A stretch of 64,000 nt of DNA from Chryseobacterium sp. Marseille-Q5410 (GCA_946892665.1 CAMPOT010000001.1:186001-250000); one strand, 5' to 3'; shown: positions 45,311-54,882, numbered from the stretch's first letter. Numbers and translations are program-made. The notes: generated by a model from the sequence alone, not told the origin.

Positions 45311-47079
45311 TTGTTTCTAAATTTATTTTTTAATTCATCGAGCGGAATTTCTACGAAACATCTTTTTCCTGTTGGTAAAAACTCTGGAAAACCGAGCTCT
45401 GTAAAATCTCTGATAACTTGTTCAGCATCAATTTTATAAAGGAAATCGAAACGGGATTTGCTTTGGATTTTATTCCATTGGTTGTGGTAAAACTCAAGGA
45501 ATTCCTCTTCCGTTTTGTACTCTAAAATTTCAAAAAGATTTTCCATGAATTTCATCACCTGGGTTTCTTTCAAACCTTCCGGAACCGCATCAATCCTCAA
45601 AACATTATCATTCGCGATAATCATTTCAAACCCCAATTCTGGCAAATATTTCTTGATAGAGCGAAATTTATTTTTCTCAGTTTCGTTCATGTGATATTCC
45701 AACGAAAACAGCAAAGTATGCTTGTCGCTCGTGCGCTTTTTCTTGGCATTTCTTTCACTTACAACCAAACGGTGCATTCTTCCCAAATCGAGCATTAAAG
45801 TTTTTCCGTTTTTGTTGAAAAGCCAGTAACCATTGGGCAAACGCATGAGATCTTCATCAAAATCTTCATCTTCAAAAAGGTTGATTTTCGATGGCTCAGC
45901 CGGAATATTTTGTTGATACATTTCCGTAATCGCGTGGGTTTCACCGGCAGAAACACGCTCTTCCAAAAAAGGATTGTAGTCTCGGTCAACGGTGATTTCC
46001 GGAGCTTTGAAACTTCCGTTAGTACTGCTTTTTTGATGAACAAAGGCGTCAATACTCGTGTCTCGATCGAAATCTAAACTTGGCGCAACGTTATAAATTC
46101 CTAAAGATTTCTTGATTGTGGAACGCACCAAAGCGAAAATTAAGTTCTCGTCTTCGAATTTTACTTCAGTTTTTTGAGGATGAATGTTCACATCAACTTT
46201 TTCCGGATCCAATTCTAAAAAAAGGAAAAATGTAGGAATATACCCTGGCAAAAGCAGCCCTTCAAACGCCTCCTGAACTGCTTTATTGAAATAGGCACTA
46301 CGGAAATACCTGCCATTAACAAAGAAAAATTGCTCGCCACGAACTTTCTTTGCACCTTCGGGTTTTGCCACAAATCCGTGCAGTTTAATCCAGCCCAAAT
46401 CTTCTTTGATTGGAACTAAAAGCTGATGTAATTTTCGTCCGAAAATTTCCACAATCCTTTGTAACAAACTCGATTTTCTCAATCGAAAAACGATATCATC
46501 ATTATGAAAAAGTTCAAAATCCAAATTCTCGTGAGCCAAGGCAACTCGCTGAAATTCGTCAATGATATGTCGGAATTCAACATTATTATTTTTAAGAAAT
46601 TTTCTCCGTGCCGGAACATTATAAAACAGGTTTTTCACTAGGAAATTAGAACCTTCGGCAGTTTGAATCGGTTCCTGGAACTGAAAACCACCACCTTCGA
46701 TATAAATGTTGGTGCCTGTTATCGCATCTTTGGTTTTGGTTCTCAATTCAACCTGAGCTACCGCAGCAATAGACGCCAAAGCTTCGCCACGAAAACCTTT
46801 CGTAGTAATTTTAAATATATCTTCTGTGCTAGTGATTTTGGATGTTGCGTGTCTTTCGAAAGCTAATCTGGCGTCGGTATCGCTCATCCCGCTACCATTA
46901 TCCACTACCTGGATGAGATTTTTCCCTGCATCACGAATGATGAGTTCCACTTTCGTAGCACCTGCATCAATCGCATTTTCCATAAGTTCTTTTACAATAG
47001 ATGCTGGTCTTTGCACCACTTCGCCGGCAGCGATTTGGTTGGCAACATGATCCGGTAAAAGTTTTATAATATCTGACAT
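45307..47079 (-). CDS. mutL: DNA mismatch repair protein MutL
   Basis: MutL couples MutS mismatch recognition to strand removal. The 590-residue product has the N-terminal GHKL ATPase domain: LMENAIDAGAT (32-42), DNGSGM (60-65) and GFRGEALASI (95-104), and the PQKTEVKF segment near 303-310. In the C-terminal dimerisation domain the endonuclease motif DQHA(x)2E(x)4E is not recognisable: the aligned stretch is DLGRMHRLVVSE, and the terminal zinc-binding CPHGRP-type element is replaced by LPTGKRC. So it may have no intrinsic nicking activity. It heads a unit with rhomboid, EEP protein and a lipoprotein. Minus-strand -7 box TATTTTTG at 47097-47104. Confidence 0.93.
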   Translation of the reverse strand: MSDIIKLLPDHVANQIAAGEVVQRPASIVKELMENAIDAGATKVELIIRDAGKNLIQVVDNGSGMSDTDARLAFERHATSKITSTEDIFKITTKGFRGEALASIAAVAQVELRTKTKDAITGTNIYIEGGGFQFQEPIQTAEGSNFLVKNLFYNVPARRKFLKNNNVEFRHIIDEFQRVALAHENLDFELFHNDDIVFRLRKSSLLQRIVEIFGRKLHQLLVPIKEDLGWIKLHGFVAKPEGAKKVRGEQFFFVNGRYFRSAYFNKAVQEAFEGLLLPGYIPTFFLFLELDPEKVDVNIHPQKTEVKFEDENLIFALVRSTIKKSLGIYNVAPSLDFDRDTSIDAFVHQKSSTNGSFKAPEITVDRDYNPFLEERVSAGETHAITEMYQQNIPAEPSKINLFEDEDFDEDLMRLPNGYWLFNKNGKTLMLDLGRMHRLVVSERNAKKKRTSDKHTLLFSLEYHMNETEKNKFRSIKKYLPELGFEMIIANDNVLRIDAVPEGLKETQVMKFMENLFEILEYKTEEEFLEFYHNQWNKIQSKSRFDFLYKIDAEQVIRDFTELGFPEFLPTGKRCFVEIPLDELKNKFRNK

Positions 47080-47096
47080 TTCCTATAATAATCCTG

Positions 47097-47104
47097 CAAA
47101 AATA
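47097..47104 (-). promoter_or_regulatory. Bacteroidota -7 box for mutL
   Basis: Minus-strand TATTTTTG, exact match to TAnnTTTG, 17 bases before the mutL ATG. The rest of the 247-base gap up to 47326 holds a terminator at its right end and nothing else recognised. Confidence 0.4.
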
Positions 47105-47264
47105 GCGATTAGATTTGGGGTTTTGAAAAAACTTTAGGCCTAAATTTCCTTTTAAAACCTTTGATTTTATACTAAAAATCACTTAAAAGATGAGCGCTGA
47201 CTTGCACGATCTTCGATATTTTTCAAAAGTTTCAACCCGTAAAAATACTGATTTTATTTGTTCT

Positions 47265-47303
47265 TTTTAAATAAAGAAACTTCCAGCGAATTACCGGAAG
47301 TCT
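47265..47303 (-). terminator. Terminator of the prolyl oligopeptidase gene
   Basis: ACTTCC (47279-47284) pairs with GGAAGT (47296-47301), 11-base loop, followed on the minus strand by TTTCTTTATTT. It lies about 25 bases after the stop. Confidence 0.65.
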
Positions 47304-47326
47304 CTTATTAATCATTATTTAAACAT

Positions 47327-49441
47327 CTACTTTTTTAATGTTTTAACACCCATTTCATATAAGGCAAAACTTAGCAAATCTGCATTTTCGCCAATTACTT
47401 GGTCGGTACTTCTACCCGCTCCGTGTCCTGCATTTACTTCAATTCTTACCAAAATCGGGTTGTTACAAGATTGTTTTTCCTGAAGTTCAGCTCCGAATTT
47501 GAATGAATGAGCCGGCACAACACGATCATCATGATCACTGGTAATAATCATCGTTGAAGGATAGCAAACTCCTTTTTTTACGTTATGAACTGGTGAATAT
47601 GATTTTAAATATTCAAACATTTCTTTGCTGTCTTCTGCGGTTCCGTAATCGTAGCTCCAACCTGCACCGGCCGTAAATTTGTTATATCTCAGCATATCCA
47701 AAACACCCACTCCCGGGAAAGCTACTTTTGCCAAATCCGGGCGCATCGTCATCGTAGCACCTACCAGAAGTCCACCATTTGAACGTCCGGAAAGCGCCAT
47801 AAATTCTTTCGAAGTGTAGCCTTTACTTTGCAAATATTCTCCGGCCGCGATGAAATCTTCAAACACATTTTTCTTTTGCATTTTCGTTCCTGCGTCGTGC
47901 CATTTTTTTCCGTATTCGCCACCTCCACGGATGTTCGGAACGGCATAAATTCCGCCGTTTTCCATCCATATTGCATTGACTACAGAGAATGCCGGCTGCA
48001 AACTGATGTTGAAACCTCCATAAGAATAAAGAATAGTCGGGTTTTTTCCGTTTAGTTTTGTACCTTTTTTATAATTAATCATCATAGGAACTTTGGTTCC
48101 GTCTTTTGATGTATAGAAAACCTGTTCGGAAATATAATCTTCAGGATTAAATTTCACCTTCGGCTTCTGATAAATTTCTGATTTTCCGGTTTCTGCATTG
48201 AATTTGTAAATTGTTCCAGGCGTGATATAATTGGTAAAAGAAAAATAAAGATCTTTCTCTTTTTCCTTTCCGCCGAATCCGGAAGCGGTTCCAATTCCTG
48301 GTAAATCTATGGTTCTGATGAGTTTTCCATCAAAGTCAAACTGTTTCACCGATGTTACTGCATCTTTGATGTATTTTGCAAAAATATATCCGCCTCCTGT
48401 CGAAACATTTAGTACATTATCTGTTTCCGGAATTACATCAACCCAAATATCCGGCTGATTGATGTTGAATTTAACCAAACGCATATTGGGCGCGTTTTTA
48501 TCCGTTAAAGCGTAGATAAAATCACCTTTGGAATCGATGAAATCCGTGTTAAAATCATAACCTTTCTGAATGGCCAGAAAATCAGTTTTTTTCTTTAAAT
48601 CTTTAATGTAAAGTTCATTGCCGCTTGTTGCTTCGGATGCACTCAAAATCTCAAACCTTTCATCCTCAGAAACCCCAATTCCCATATATCTTCTCTTGAA
48701 ATTTTCGCCTCCGACGATTAATTTATCCTGAGACTGCTTGGTTCCCAACTTGTGAAAATACACTTTATGCATATCGGTTTTTGCGGAAAGTTCGCTACCT
48801 TTCGGCTTATCGTAGCTTGAATAATAAAATCCTTCGTCTCCTAACCACGAAGCTCCGGAAAATTTAACATCAACAATAGTTTCGTCGATTTTTTGTTTAG
48901 TAATAGCGTTTAGAATAATGATTTTGTTCCAGTCACTTCCTCCCTCGGAAATTGAATAAGCTACTAGATTTCCTTTTTTATTAAATGAAACTCCGGCTAA
49001 AGAAGTAGTTCCTTTTTCTGAAAATTTATTTGGATCGAGGAAAACTTCTGTTTTACCTGATTTATCGGTTCTATATAGTACAGATTGCGCTTGCAGTCTG
49101 TCGTTTTTATAGAAATAAGTGTAATCTCCTTCCTTAAAAGGCGCACCAATTTTTTCATAATTCCAGATGTCTTTCAACTGATTACGGATTTCTTCCCGGA
49201 ACGGAATTTTTTTCAAATAATCATTGGTAAAAGCCACTTCGCGTTGTACCCAATCTTTGGTATCATCGGCACGGTCATCTTCTAACCAGCGATAAGGATC
49301 GGCAACTTTGTTACCGAAATATTCATCGGCATGGGAAATCTTTTTGGTTTCGGGATATTTCAAATTAGAATTGAGGTTTTGAGCATTCATCATGTTCAAT
49401 GCTAAAACAGCTACAGAAGCTGTAAGGATCACTATTTTCAT
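47327..49441 (-). CDS. S9-family prolyl oligopeptidase
   Basis: The 704-residue enzyme cuts peptides after proline. It starts with a signal-peptide-like segment (1-20, ending LNMMNAQN), so it is probably periplasmic. An N-terminal beta-propeller (about 75-430) precedes the hydrolase domain. The triad is Ser554 in SGRSNGGLL, Asp639 in HDDRVVP and His673 in NAGHGAG, almost the numbering of the classical enzyme (554/641/680). YSYGGFNIS and IRGGGEYGKKWH blocks are present. An exact -7 box lies at 49459-49466. Together with the S46 enzyme it points to a peptide-using lifestyle. Confidence 0.95.
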   Translation of the reverse strand: MKIVILTASVAVLALNMMNAQNLNSNLKYPETKKISHADEYFGNKVADPYRWLEDDRADDTKDWVQREVAFTNDYLKKIPFREEIRNQLKDIWNYEKIGAPFKEGDYTYFYKNDRLQAQSVLYRTDKSGKTEVFLDPNKFSEKGTTSLAGVSFNKKGNLVAYSISEGGSDWNKIIILNAITKQKIDETIVDVKFSGASWLGDEGFYYSSYDKPKGSELSAKTDMHKVYFHKLGTKQSQDKLIVGGENFKRRYMGIGVSEDERFEILSASEATSGNELYIKDLKKKTDFLAIQKGYDFNTDFIDSKGDFIYALTDKNAPNMRLVKFNINQPDIWVDVIPETDNVLNVSTGGGYIFAKYIKDAVTSVKQFDFDGKLIRTIDLPGIGTASGFGGKEKEKDLYFSFTNYITPGTIYKFNAETGKSEIYQKPKVKFNPEDYISEQVFYTSKDGTKVPMMINYKKGTKLNGKNPTILYSYGGFNISLQPAFSVVNAIWMENGGIYAVPNIRGGGEYGKKWHDAGTKMQKKNVFEDFIAAGEYLQSKGYTSKEFMALSGRSNGGLLVGATMTMRPDLAKVAFPGVGVLDMLRYNKFTAGAGWSYDYGTAEDSKEMFEYLKSYSPVHNVKKGVCYPSTMIITSDHDDRVVPAHSFKFGAELQEKQSCNNPILVRIEVNAGHGAGRSTDQVIGENADLLSFALYEMGVKTLKK

Positions 49442-49458
49442 TAATACTTCAGTTTTAC

Positions 49459-49466
49459 CAAATTTA
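49459..49466 (-). promoter_or_regulatory. Bacteroidota -7 box for the prolyl oligopeptidase
   Basis: Minus-strand TAAATTTG, exact match to TAnnTTTG, 17 bases before the ATG. No clear -33 TTG at normal spacing. Confidence 0.4.
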
Positions 49467-49578
49467 TAAAATTTATATTAATATTAATTTGTAGAAACAA
49501 ACATTAACAAACTTTACGATTATTTAATATTTAAAAGGTATGTAATTTGCTTAGCTTTATGCTCATAATAAAAGTAAT

Positions 49579-49773
49579 ATGAAAAAAGAAACAGGAATTT
49601 TATTGGCAGGAAGCGTAGGAGTAATACTTGGCTTGGGAATTTTCGGAATTAGGAAATTTATCTCCAGAAAACAGCAGGAATACTACGATTATTATTCTGA
49701 CTTTCACCGCCATTTCGAGAAAAAGAAAAAAGACGAAGGAAATCATGGTGTCGAATATTTGGCCATGCTTTAG
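49579..49773 (+). CDS. Small single-pass membrane protein
   Basis: The 64-residue protein has one membrane helix (about 6-24, GILLAGSVGVILGLGIFG), then a basic and tyrosine-rich cytoplasmic tail (ISRKQQEYYDYYSDFHRHF, KKKKDEG). This layout resembles small YtxH-like proteins, but no family is recognised. It is flanked by its own promoter region and a terminator at 49798, so it looks like a real, independent gene. Confidence 0.6.
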   Translation: MKKETGILLAGSVGVILGLGIFGIRKFISRKQQEYYDYYSDFHRHFEKKKKDEGNHGVEYLAML

Positions 49774-49795
49774 AAAATTATGATAAACTATGATC

Positions 49796-49827
49796 AGTCC
49801 TGATTTCTTTTGAACTCAGGATTTTTT
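49796..49827 (+). terminator. Terminator of the small membrane protein gene
   Basis: TCCTGA (49798-49803) pairs with TCAGGA (49816-49821), 12-base loop, then six T. Confidence 0.65.
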
Positions 49828-49895
49828 GTGGAAAACTGATACCTTAAACTCGTTACTTTCCTTAGCAAAACATATAAATTTACTCCATCAATTTC

Positions 49896-50939
49896 ATGAA
49901 AAACGACAATTTCATCAAAGGTCAAGGTGCGCAGCGAAACGAAAACAACCGTTTCGACCGGTACACTTTTGAACCAGAGGAAGAAGATTTTCAACAGATA
50001 AAAACCCAATTCACCGAAGTTTTTCCTAAAACAATTGTAAACGAAGTGAAAAGTCCGGATTTAAAAATGGAATATTCGATGAACCCATACCAGGGTTGCG
50101 AACACGGTTGCTCTTATTGTTTTGCTCGCCCTACCCACGAATATTGGGGCTTTTCTGCAGGTGTAGATTTTGAAAGAAAAATCATGGTCAAGAAAAATGC
50201 TCCCGAACTTCTGGAGCAATTTTTTCAGAAGAAAAATTATTCGCCAAAAACGATAACGCTTTCCGGAAATACCGACTGTTATCAACCTGCAGAGAGAACT
50301 TTCGAAATTACCCGTAAACTTCTCCAACTTTGTTTGGAATATCGACATCCTGTTTCTATTTTAACCAAGAACGCTTTGGTATTGAGGGATCTGGACATTT
50401 TAAAGCCTTTAGCAGAGCAGAATTTGGTTTCTGTTTCGCTAAGTATTCCGACGATGAATGAAGAAATACGACGTAAGATGGAACCTCGAACCTCTTCGAC
50501 CAAAAATAAACTTAAAGCTATTGAAATCCTAAGTGAAAACAAAATTCCAACAGGAGTGATGGTGTCGCCGGTAATTCCAGGATTGACGAGTGATGAGAGT
50601 TTGAACATTCTAAAAGCCATTTCCGAGAAAGGCGCACAGAATTTCGGTTATTCTTTAGTTCGGTTGAATGATACGGTTGAACCCATTTTTATGGAATGGA
50701 TTCATGCCAATTTTCCCGACAGAGCGCAAAAAGTACTCAACCTCATTCGGTCTTTGCATGGCGGAAACCTTGGCGACAAACGGTTCCACCAAAGATATAA
50801 AGGCGAAGGAAATATCGCAGAAATGATTCACCACACCTTTGCTTTAGGTAAAAGAAAATTTTTTGCAGACAAAGCATTTCCAACGCTTTCCATAGAAAAT
50901 TTCACCGGCAGCAAAACTCAGCAACTGAAACTTTTTTAG
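49896..50939 (+). CDS. PA0069-family radical SAM protein
   Basis: The 347-residue protein has the radical SAM cluster motif CxxxCxxC at Cys68, Cys72 and Cys75 (GCEHGCSYCFARPTHEY), which binds a 4Fe-4S cluster and S-adenosylmethionine. The sequence after it (LSGNTDCYQPAER, then RHPVSILTKNALVLRD) matches the PA0069/Rv2578c group, related to spore photoproduct lyase-like SplB. The reaction is unknown. It stands alone, with no partner gene adjacent. Confidence 0.88.
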   Translation: MKNDNFIKGQGAQRNENNRFDRYTFEPEEEDFQQIKTQFTEVFPKTIVNEVKSPDLKMEYSMNPYQGCEHGCSYCFARPTHEYWGFSAGVDFERKIMVKKNAPELLEQFFQKKNYSPKTITLSGNTDCYQPAERTFEITRKLLQLCLEYRHPVSILTKNALVLRDLDILKPLAEQNLVSVSLSIPTMNEEIRRKMEPRTSSTKNKLKAIEILSENKIPTGVMVSPVIPGLTSDESLNILKAISEKGAQNFGYSLVRLNDTVEPIFMEWIHANFPDRAQKVLNLIRSLHGGNLGDKRFHQRYKGEGNIAEMIHHTFALGKRKFFADKAFPTLSIENFTGSKTQQLKLF

Positions 50940-51037
50940 GCTTAAGCTTTTAATAAAACCACCTAAATCCTTTAAATTTTATCAGGAAAACGAGATAGCT
51001 TGAAGTTTTTGGTTATTTTTATCAAAATTTTCAGAAA

Positions 51038-52441
51038 ATGGTCTTAAGCAGAATATGGAGTGCATTTATCATTGTCGCAATATTGGTTGCAAGTATAAAA
51101 TATTTATTTTCCGATCATTATAAAGCAATCTACAATGATATGGTAGTTGGAAAAAGTGGCGATACGGTGCATATCGCGACTAAAAACATCAACGAATTAT
51201 CGCCAGATCTAAAAGCAAGTTTGCTTTTGAAATCCAAATTTGATGAAAACAGGATCCATTACAAGACCGATTCTGCAAAAACAAATGTTGCGGTTTATCG
51301 CGTTCAGGAAACTGATGGAGTGATCGGAACATCCGAAACTGCGGTGAAAATATGTCTTGGTTTAGTGGGAATCATGACGCTTTTTATGGGTTTTATGGGC
51401 ATCGCTGAAAAAGCTGGCGGAATCAATGTGTTATCCAGATTAATTCAACCATTTTTCTCAAAATTATTTCCGGAAATCCCGAAAAATCACCCTTCTTTTG
51501 GGCATATGCTGCTTAATTTTTCGGCAAATTTATTGGGCCTCGATAATGCAGCAACTCCTTTTGGACTGAAAGCCATGGAAAGTTTGCAAACATTAAACGT
51601 AGATAAAGAAAAAGCCAGCAATTCTCAGATTATGTTTCTTTGCCTTCACGCAGGAGGTTTGACGCTGATTCCGGTTTCCATCATCGCAATTCGAGCTTCT
51701 ATGGGATCGCAAACGCCAACCGATATTTTTCTTCCGTGTATGATTGCGACTTTTTCTGCGACCATGGCTGCGATGATTGTGGTATCACTCTATCAGAAAA
51801 TTAATTTACTTCAACCCATCGTGATTGCTTACGTTGGCGGAATATCCGCAATCATCGGATTACTAGTTGTTTACCTATTAAATTTAACTAAAGAAGGATT
51901 GGATAATTTCAGCATGGTTTTGAGCAATGGAATTATTCTGCTCATCTTTTTTGCCATCGTTTTGGGTGGAGTTTACAAAAAAATAAACGTTTTCGATGCA
52001 TTTATTGATGGAGCAAAAGAAGGTTTTTGGACTTGTGTGAAGATTATTCCCTATTTAGTGGGAATGTTGATCGCCATTTCGCTTCTTCGAACTTCGGGAG
52101 TTTTTGATGTGCTCATTGACGGAATGAAATGGGTTGCAGCCGTAGTTGGTTTTGATACACGTTTTGTAGATGGTTTACCTACCGCTTTAATCAAACCTCT
52201 TTCCGGTTCCGGAGCTCGAGGAATGATGGTAGATACGATGCAAACTTTCGGTGCGGACAGCTTCCAAGGTAGACTTGCGGCGGTTTTGCAGGGAAGTTCG
52301 GATACCACTTTCTATGTAATTGCAGTATATTTCGGAGCAGTGGGAATCAAAAATACGCGATATACAGTTACAGCCATGCTTTTGGCGGATTTGGTCGGTA
52401 TCATCACCTCCGTGATTCTGGCTTACATTTTCTTTACTTAA
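51038..52441 (+). CDS. SpmA/SpmB-type nucleoside recognition (gate) membrane protein
   Basis: The 467-residue inner-membrane protein has about ten helices and looks like a fusion of spore maturation proteins A and B. The N-terminal half has a gate domain (ETAVKICLGLVGIMTLFMG, 100-118) with LLGLDNAATPFGLKAME (about 165-181). The C-terminal half repeats the fold (GAKEGFWTCVKIIPYLVGM, about 329-347) and ends with LIKPLSGSGARGMM and GSSDTTFYVIAVYFG. In Bacilli SpmA and SpmB act in spore core drying; this organism does not sporulate, so a general transport role is likely. Substrate unknown. Confidence 0.85.
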   Translation: MVLSRIWSAFIIVAILVASIKYLFSDHYKAIYNDMVVGKSGDTVHIATKNINELSPDLKASLLLKSKFDENRIHYKTDSAKTNVAVYRVQETDGVIGTSETAVKICLGLVGIMTLFMGFMGIAEKAGGINVLSRLIQPFFSKLFPEIPKNHPSFGHMLLNFSANLLGLDNAATPFGLKAMESLQTLNVDKEKASNSQIMFLCLHAGGLTLIPVSIIAIRASMGSQTPTDIFLPCMIATFSATMAAMIVVSLYQKINLLQPIVIAYVGGISAIIGLLVVYLLNLTKEGLDNFSMVLSNGIILLIFFAIVLGGVYKKINVFDAFIDGAKEGFWTCVKIIPYLVGMLIAISLLRTSGVFDVLIDGMKWVAAVVGFDTRFVDGLPTALIKPLSGSGARGMMVDTMQTFGADSFQGRLAAVLQGSSDTTFYVIAVYFGAVGIKNTRYTVTAMLLADLVGIITSVILAYIFFT

Positions 52442-52464
52442 AATTTGTTTAAAAAAAACCTGAA

Positions 52465-52857
52465 ATGATCCACGATAAAGATTACGTTATCAGAATTGTA
52501 AAGCAATTTTCGGAATTTCTTTCGAAGATGATATTGGGTGGCAAAAATGAAGGGGAACTTCCAGAATGGGAAAGAATTTTCGACACCAATATGAATGATA
52601 CTTTTAAGATGAGTTTTGAAACTCTTGCTTCTCAATCATCGGATGAAATTATCAAATTAATTAATGAAAAAGACAAAGCCCACCATGTTCCGTATTTTGA
52701 ACTGTTGGGGCATTTATTTTACTTTAAAAATAAGGAAAATCCGAGCGGCGATTTAGCAGGTAAATCCAAAACTTTCTATGAAATGTATTTGCAGCAAAGT
52801 GGAATTTTTTCGATGCCTATTGTTTCCAGAATTAATGAATTACAAGCCAAACTGTAA
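52465..52857 (+). CDS. Hypothetical helical protein
   Basis: The 130-residue protein is predicted soluble and mostly helical (IVKQFSEFLSKMILGGKNEG at 9-28, then FEMSFETLASQSSDEIIKLI-like segments). It has no signal peptide and no cysteine. It lies 23 bases after the SpmA/SpmB-like gene, same strand, so it is probably co-transcribed. It somewhat recalls DUF6483-type proteins, but that is not certain. Function unknown. Confidence 0.65.
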   Translation: MIHDKDYVIRIVKQFSEFLSKMILGGKNEGELPEWERIFDTNMNDTFKMSFETLASQSSDEIIKLINEKDKAHHVPYFELLGHLFYFKNKENPSGDLAGKSKTFYEMYLQQSGIFSMPIVSRINELQAKL

Positions 52858-52897
52858 CATTTAAGCAAAAAAAACGTCTTATTCTGTAAAATTCCCC

Positions 52898-54244
52898 ATG
52901 AAAAAAATTGCAGTTCTTTTGATGAGTTTCGCAAGCGTTTATTCCTTTTCTCAGAAAAAGTGGTCGCTACAGGAATGTGTAAATTACGCTTTAGAAAACA
53001 ATCTGCAAGTTCTTCAGAACCAATTAAATAGTAAGACACAAAACAACTCTCTTCAAATCGCTAAGCGAGAATATTTGCCTTCAGTTTCTGGGAATCTCAG
53101 TAACACAGCATCTTTCGGGCAAGGTAGAGATGTTTTCGGGACCACAAATAGAAACGATTATTTCAGCAACAGTGCGAGTGTGGGAGCAGACATTTTGGTT
53201 TTTAATAATGGTCGCTTAGAAAAAAACATCCGAAAAACTGAATTTGAAGTTGAGGCCAGCAAATTTGATTTGGAAAGAATTAAAAATGATATTTCACTAC
53301 AAATTGCTCAACAATATCTATCGGTGCTGCTGAATCGAGAAATTACTAAAATTTCCGAAAGCGCCCTTGAAAATGCCGATAAACTCTACAAAAGGGCAAA
53401 AATAACCACCGAAGTTGGAACGACTCCACAAACGATTTTAGCTGAAGCGGAAGCCGCGCTCGCAAGAGAAAAACAAAATGTGAAAACTGCTGAAATCAAT
53501 ACCAACAGAAGTTTATTTGCACTTGCAATGCTCCTTCAACTTTCGGATTACAAAAACTTTGACATTCAGGAAGTTGCTGTCGACAATCAATTAGACGCTC
53601 CACTTTTTTCGGCGGAAAATATCATTGCAAAAGCTTACGAAAACCAACCTCAAATAAAAGCAGCCGAAAACCGTATCAAATCATCTGAAGCACAAACCGA
53701 AGTTACGAAAACTGCTTTATGGCCGACTGTTCTTGCAAATGCAGGATTGGGAACATCTTATTTTTATGCAATGAATGCGGGGAACGACATTAACGGAAAT
53801 AAAATTCAGCAAACAGGTTTCTTTAAACAATACAAAGATAATTTCGGGCAACAATTGGGCTTGTCTGCTAGTATTCCTATTTTTAACAAAGGAATTACCA
53901 AACTTCAGGTGGAGCAGTCGAAAATTAATGAAGATATTGCTAAAAATTCTTTGCTACAGCAGAAACAAGAGGTTTTGCAAAATGTTCAGAGAGCACAATT
54001 TGATGCAGAAAGCAACTATGAAAATTACCTTGCGGCAGTGGAAGCCGAGAGAAGTTCGAAACTTGCGGTTGACTTTGCAGAAAAAAGTTTTGCAGTAGGA
54101 AGAACCACGATTTATGACCTGAACATTGCCAGAAATAACTATGCAAATGCCCAAGGAGCCGTTGCTCAGGCAAAATATAATTATCTGTTCAGCATGAAAC
54201 TTTTGAATTTCTATGCGGGAATTCCTTTGAGTCTTAAATATTAG
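52898..54244 (+). CDS. TolC-family outer membrane protein
   Basis: The 448-residue protein has a signal peptide (1-19, ending YSFSQ) and the two-fold helical hairpin repeat of TolC efflux proteins: WSLQECVNYALENNLQVLQNQ split from 22-42 and ENIIAKAYENQPQIKAAE near 237-254. The second half ends with AVGRTTIYDLNIARNNYANAQG. It forms the outer-membrane channel of efflux or type I export. No membrane-fusion or pump gene is adjacent, so it likely works with partners elsewhere. Confidence 0.92.
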   Translation: MKKIAVLLMSFASVYSFSQKKWSLQECVNYALENNLQVLQNQLNSKTQNNSLQIAKREYLPSVSGNLSNTASFGQGRDVFGTTNRNDYFSNSASVGADILVFNNGRLEKNIRKTEFEVEASKFDLERIKNDISLQIAQQYLSVLLNREITKISESALENADKLYKRAKITTEVGTTPQTILAEAEAALAREKQNVKTAEINTNRSLFALAMLLQLSDYKNFDIQEVAVDNQLDAPLFSAENIIAKAYENQPQIKAAENRIKSSEAQTEVTKTALWPTVLANAGLGTSYFYAMNAGNDINGNKIQQTGFFKQYKDNFGQQLGLSASIPIFNKGITKLQVEQSKINEDIAKNSLLQQKQEVLQNVQRAQFDAESNYENYLAAVEAERSSKLAVDFAEKSFAVGRTTIYDLNIARNNYANAQGAVAQAKYNYLFSMKLLNFYAGIPLSLKY

Positions 54245-54289
54245 TCAATCATTTTTAAATGGATATTCAAATTTCCGACAATATTAAAA

Positions 54290-54880
54290 ATGTCAGTTAA
54301 AAATTTAGAGAAATATTTACCAGAGAATACGCTTCCGCATTTGAAAAAATGGTTTGGTGATCATTATATTCACATCAAAATTACACGAGGCAGAAAATCG
54401 AAATTAGGAGATTACCGAAAATTACCGGATAAATCTCATGAAATTACGATCAATTCTACACTTCAACCACAACTTTTTTTCTTTGTGCTCACCCATGAAC
54501 TGGCTCATTTAATTGCCTTTGAAAATTTCGGCGGTAGAATTTTCCCACATGGCAAGGAATGGAAAAACACCTTCCGAATGATGCTGTTGGAGAGTATTTC
54601 GGTATATTCCGAAGATTTAAAACCGATTATTCTTAAATTTTCGCAATCTCCAAAAGCCAACTTCATGTCAAGCCCAGATTTGGTTAGATACTTTCATATA
54701 GAAAATTACGAAGATGAAAGTTCGTACATAGAAGATTTAAGTATTGGCGACCAATTTATTTACCGCAAACAAACCTATATCATTGAGGAGCTCCGCAAAA
54801 AAAACTATCTTTGTACGAATCTCAGTAATGGGAAAAAGTATATTTTCAAACCACTAGCAAGAGTAGAAAAAATTTTCTAA
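54290..54880 (+). CDS. SprT-like zinc metalloprotease domain protein
   Basis: The 196-residue protein has the zinc motif HELAH (69-73) within FVLTHELAHLIAF and a third ligand candidate His87 in FPHGKEWKNTFR. These are the features of the SprT family, related to eukaryotic Spartan, which degrades DNA-protein crosslinks. The C-terminal part (about 145-190) has a small beta-domain (SIGDQFIYRKQTYIIEE) instead of the four-cysteine zinc ribbon of E. coli SprT. Role in DNA-crosslink repair is inference. It is 2 bases upstream of the guanylyltransferase gene. Confidence 0.82.
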   Translation: MSVKNLEKYLPENTLPHLKKWFGDHYIHIKITRGRKSKLGDYRKLPDKSHEITINSTLQPQLFFFVLTHELAHLIAFENFGGRIFPHGKEWKNTFRMMLLESISVYSEDLKPIILKFSQSPKANFMSSPDLVRYFHIENYEDESSYIEDLSIGDQFIYRKQTYIIEELRKKNYLCTNLSNGKKYIFKPLARVEKIF

Positions 54881-54882
54881 AT

